Assembly: GCA_022866585.1 (NCBI GenBank)
Contig: JALHUP010000174.1
Coordinates: 1 to 5,708, forward strand
Reading direction: 5' to 3'
Source: Candidatus Zixiibacteriota bacterium
Lineage (GTDB): Bacteria; Zixibacteria; MSB-5A5; SM1-73
DNA length: 5,708 nucleotides
Shown one piece after another: positions 4,590 to 5,708 of this stretch. The number at the start of each line of letters is the position of its first letter. Within the stretch, counting starts at the first letter, position 1. Position numbers and translations under genes: made by a program. The notes below the pieces were generated by a model. The model was not told the DNA's origin. It was given only the letters and a program-made list of their open reading frames with translations, and searched no databases.

Positions 4590-5708
4590 TTACAACTCAG
4601 TCAACTTAGGTTTCCATTGGAAGCCAGTGTCACCAATCTTTTCGTATGACATATTCTCGTATATTGGTGAAACGCTGGTTATCTCATTAAAAATTTCTTT
4701 GGCTGAGAGGTAATCGAATTCATAACCCATGGTTTGTGATAAGAGAGAGACAATTTGCCAGTCGGCTTTGGAATTTCCCAATGGATCAAATGCCCTCTTC
4801 AATCTTTGTACTCTTCTTTCTACATTGGTGAAAGTCCCATCCTTTTCAGCAAAGGATGCACCGGGCAGGACCACATCCGCCAGCTTCGCCGTCTGGGTCA
4901 AAGAAATGTCCTGAACCACCAGAAAATCAAGCTTATCTAATGCGGATTTGACATATTCTCGATCCGGATATTTTTCCAAAGGATTTTCACCCATTACATA
5001 CATGGCTTTAATTTTGCCCGCATGAATTTCTTTTAACATTTGATTGAAAGAATGACCCGGTTTATCCGGCAATTTGGCTTTCCAGATGTCTTCAATCTCT
5101 TTTCTTTTGGATTCATCTGAAATATGGATAAATCCGGGCAATCTATCGGGCAAAACCCCGCAATCCAGAGCACCCTGAGAATTGCAATCTTCCCATAAGA
5201 GATTGACTCCACAATTCTTTTTTCTCCAATGTCCGGTTAAGAGAATCAGATTATATAGAGAATCAATCACCTCTTTGTTTTGAGGATGAGAAACGATTTC
5301 TTTGCCACATAGGATAATTATGCTTTCAGCCTTGGCAAAGGAATTTGCTAAATTTTTGATCTTATCTGGGGCGATCGTAGTTATCTGAAAAACCTTCTCC
5401 GCATCATAGAGCAAGACTAATTGCTTTAGTCGATCGATCTCCTCCTTAGAGACTTCGATTTTATTTAGATCAAAAAGTCTTCCCTCTATGATCTCTCTTG
5501 CCAAACCATTTAAAAAGGCAACTTCTGTTCCTTTCTTGTAGATCAATTCATCTTGGGCGAACCGGTTTAAGCTTGTCTTTTCGGAATTCGCTAAAATTAA
5601 TACATTACCTTTTCTTGCAGATTTTATGGCTCTCAGATTTATTATGGGATGTTCTTTTTCTAAGTCGCAGCCGAAGACCAAAATCAGTCTTGCATTCTCG
5701 ATCTCAGC
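4590..5708 (-). CDS. nuoG: NADH-quinone oxidoreductase subunit G (5' part missing)
   Basis: NuoG is the large Fe-S subunit of the peripheral arm of complex I, built on a molybdopterin-oxidoreductase fold. The frame is open from the right edge to the TAA at 4590, giving 372 residues, the C-terminal part only. Visible family signatures: ARLILVFGCDLEKEHPIINL at 6-25, the Rossmann-like binding region after the missing N-terminus; GVNLLWEDCNSQGALDCGVL at 167-186; MYVMGENPLEKYPD at 236-249; and the hallmark TAKLADVVLPGASFAEKDGT at 273-292 followed by FTNVERRVQ. The [2Fe-2S] and [4Fe-4S] ligand regions of the N-terminus are outside the window. The protein ends soon after this domain, without the long C-terminal extension seen in some proteobacterial NuoG. 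Other molybdopterin oxidoreductases such as formate dehydrogenase share these motifs, but position directly before nuoH–L supports NuoG. Confidence 0.93.
   Translation of the reverse strand, partial: AEIENARLILVFGCDLEKEHPIINLRAIKSARKGNVLILANSEKTSLNRFAQDELIYKKGTEVAFLNGLAREIIEGRLFDLNKIEVSKEEIDRLKQLVLLYDAEKVFQITTIAPDKIKNLANSFAKAESIIILCGKEIVSHPQNKEVIDSLYNLILLTGHWRKKNCGVNLLWEDCNSQGALDCGVLPDRLPGFIHISDESKRKEIEDIWKAKLPDKPGHSFNQMLKEIHAGKIKAMYVMGENPLEKYPDREYVKSALDKLDFLVVQDISLTQTAKLADVVLPGASFAEKDGTFTNVERRVQRLKRAFDPLGNSKADWQIVSLLSQTMGYEFDYLSAKEIFNEITSVSPIYENMSYEKIGDTGFQWKPKLTEL

Noticed and set aside
4729..4940. Two 61-codon plus-strand frames antisense to nuoG
   Set aside because: Antisense to the most conserved part of NuoG, with no independent support.

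Overview
The window is a stretch of a bacterial operon for respiratory complex I (proton-pumping NADH:quinone oxidoreductase). All genes are on the minus strand, in the canonical order nuoG–nuoH–nuoI–nuoJ–nuoK–nuoL when read from the right edge to the left. nuoG enters from the right edge without its 5' part, and nuoL leaves at the left edge without its 3' part. NuoH, NuoI, NuoJ and NuoK are complete, of normal length, and keep their diagnostic motifs and charged residues. No gene on the plus strand is supported. The source is a bacterium of moderate GC content. The short heptanucleotide arrays in the spacers resemble those of repeat-rich uncultivated lineages, but I cannot name a phylum from this sequence.

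The unexpected part lies between nuoG and nuoH (about 3955-4554). An intact small GIY-YIG nuclease gene, which has no known role in complex I, sits there. It is bracketed by two 35-nt inverted repeats that match at 30 of 35 positions. Each repeat is a conserved TTTCATGTT followed by a hairpin. Two of the differences between the copies are compensatory and keep the stem paired. The unit is exactly 600 bp, ends 4 nt before the nuoH start codon, and lies co-directional with the operon. It looks like a small, possibly undescribed mobile or homing-type element whose ends resemble REP palindromes, with a GIY-YIG nuclease where a REP-associated transposase would be expected. I see no target-site duplication, and mobility is an inference.

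The other spacers are also structured. The nuoK–nuoL spacer carries two facing arrays of a GTCCGCC-type heptamer that can fold just upstream of nuoL. The nuoJ–nuoK spacer holds a perfect 28-bp palindrome followed by five T on the plus strand. The nuoI–nuoJ junction has a CCGTTGA heptamer repeat that also encodes the last residues of NuoI. The 202-bp nuoH–nuoI spacer holds CGAAACC and AGACGAT tandem heptamers and a 10-bp inverted repeat.

Functionally, NuoG and NuoI belong to the peripheral electron-transfer arm, which carries electrons through Fe-S clusters towards quinone. NuoH forms the quinone-chamber floor and the junction with the membrane arm. NuoJ, NuoK and NuoL belong to the proton-pumping membrane arm.
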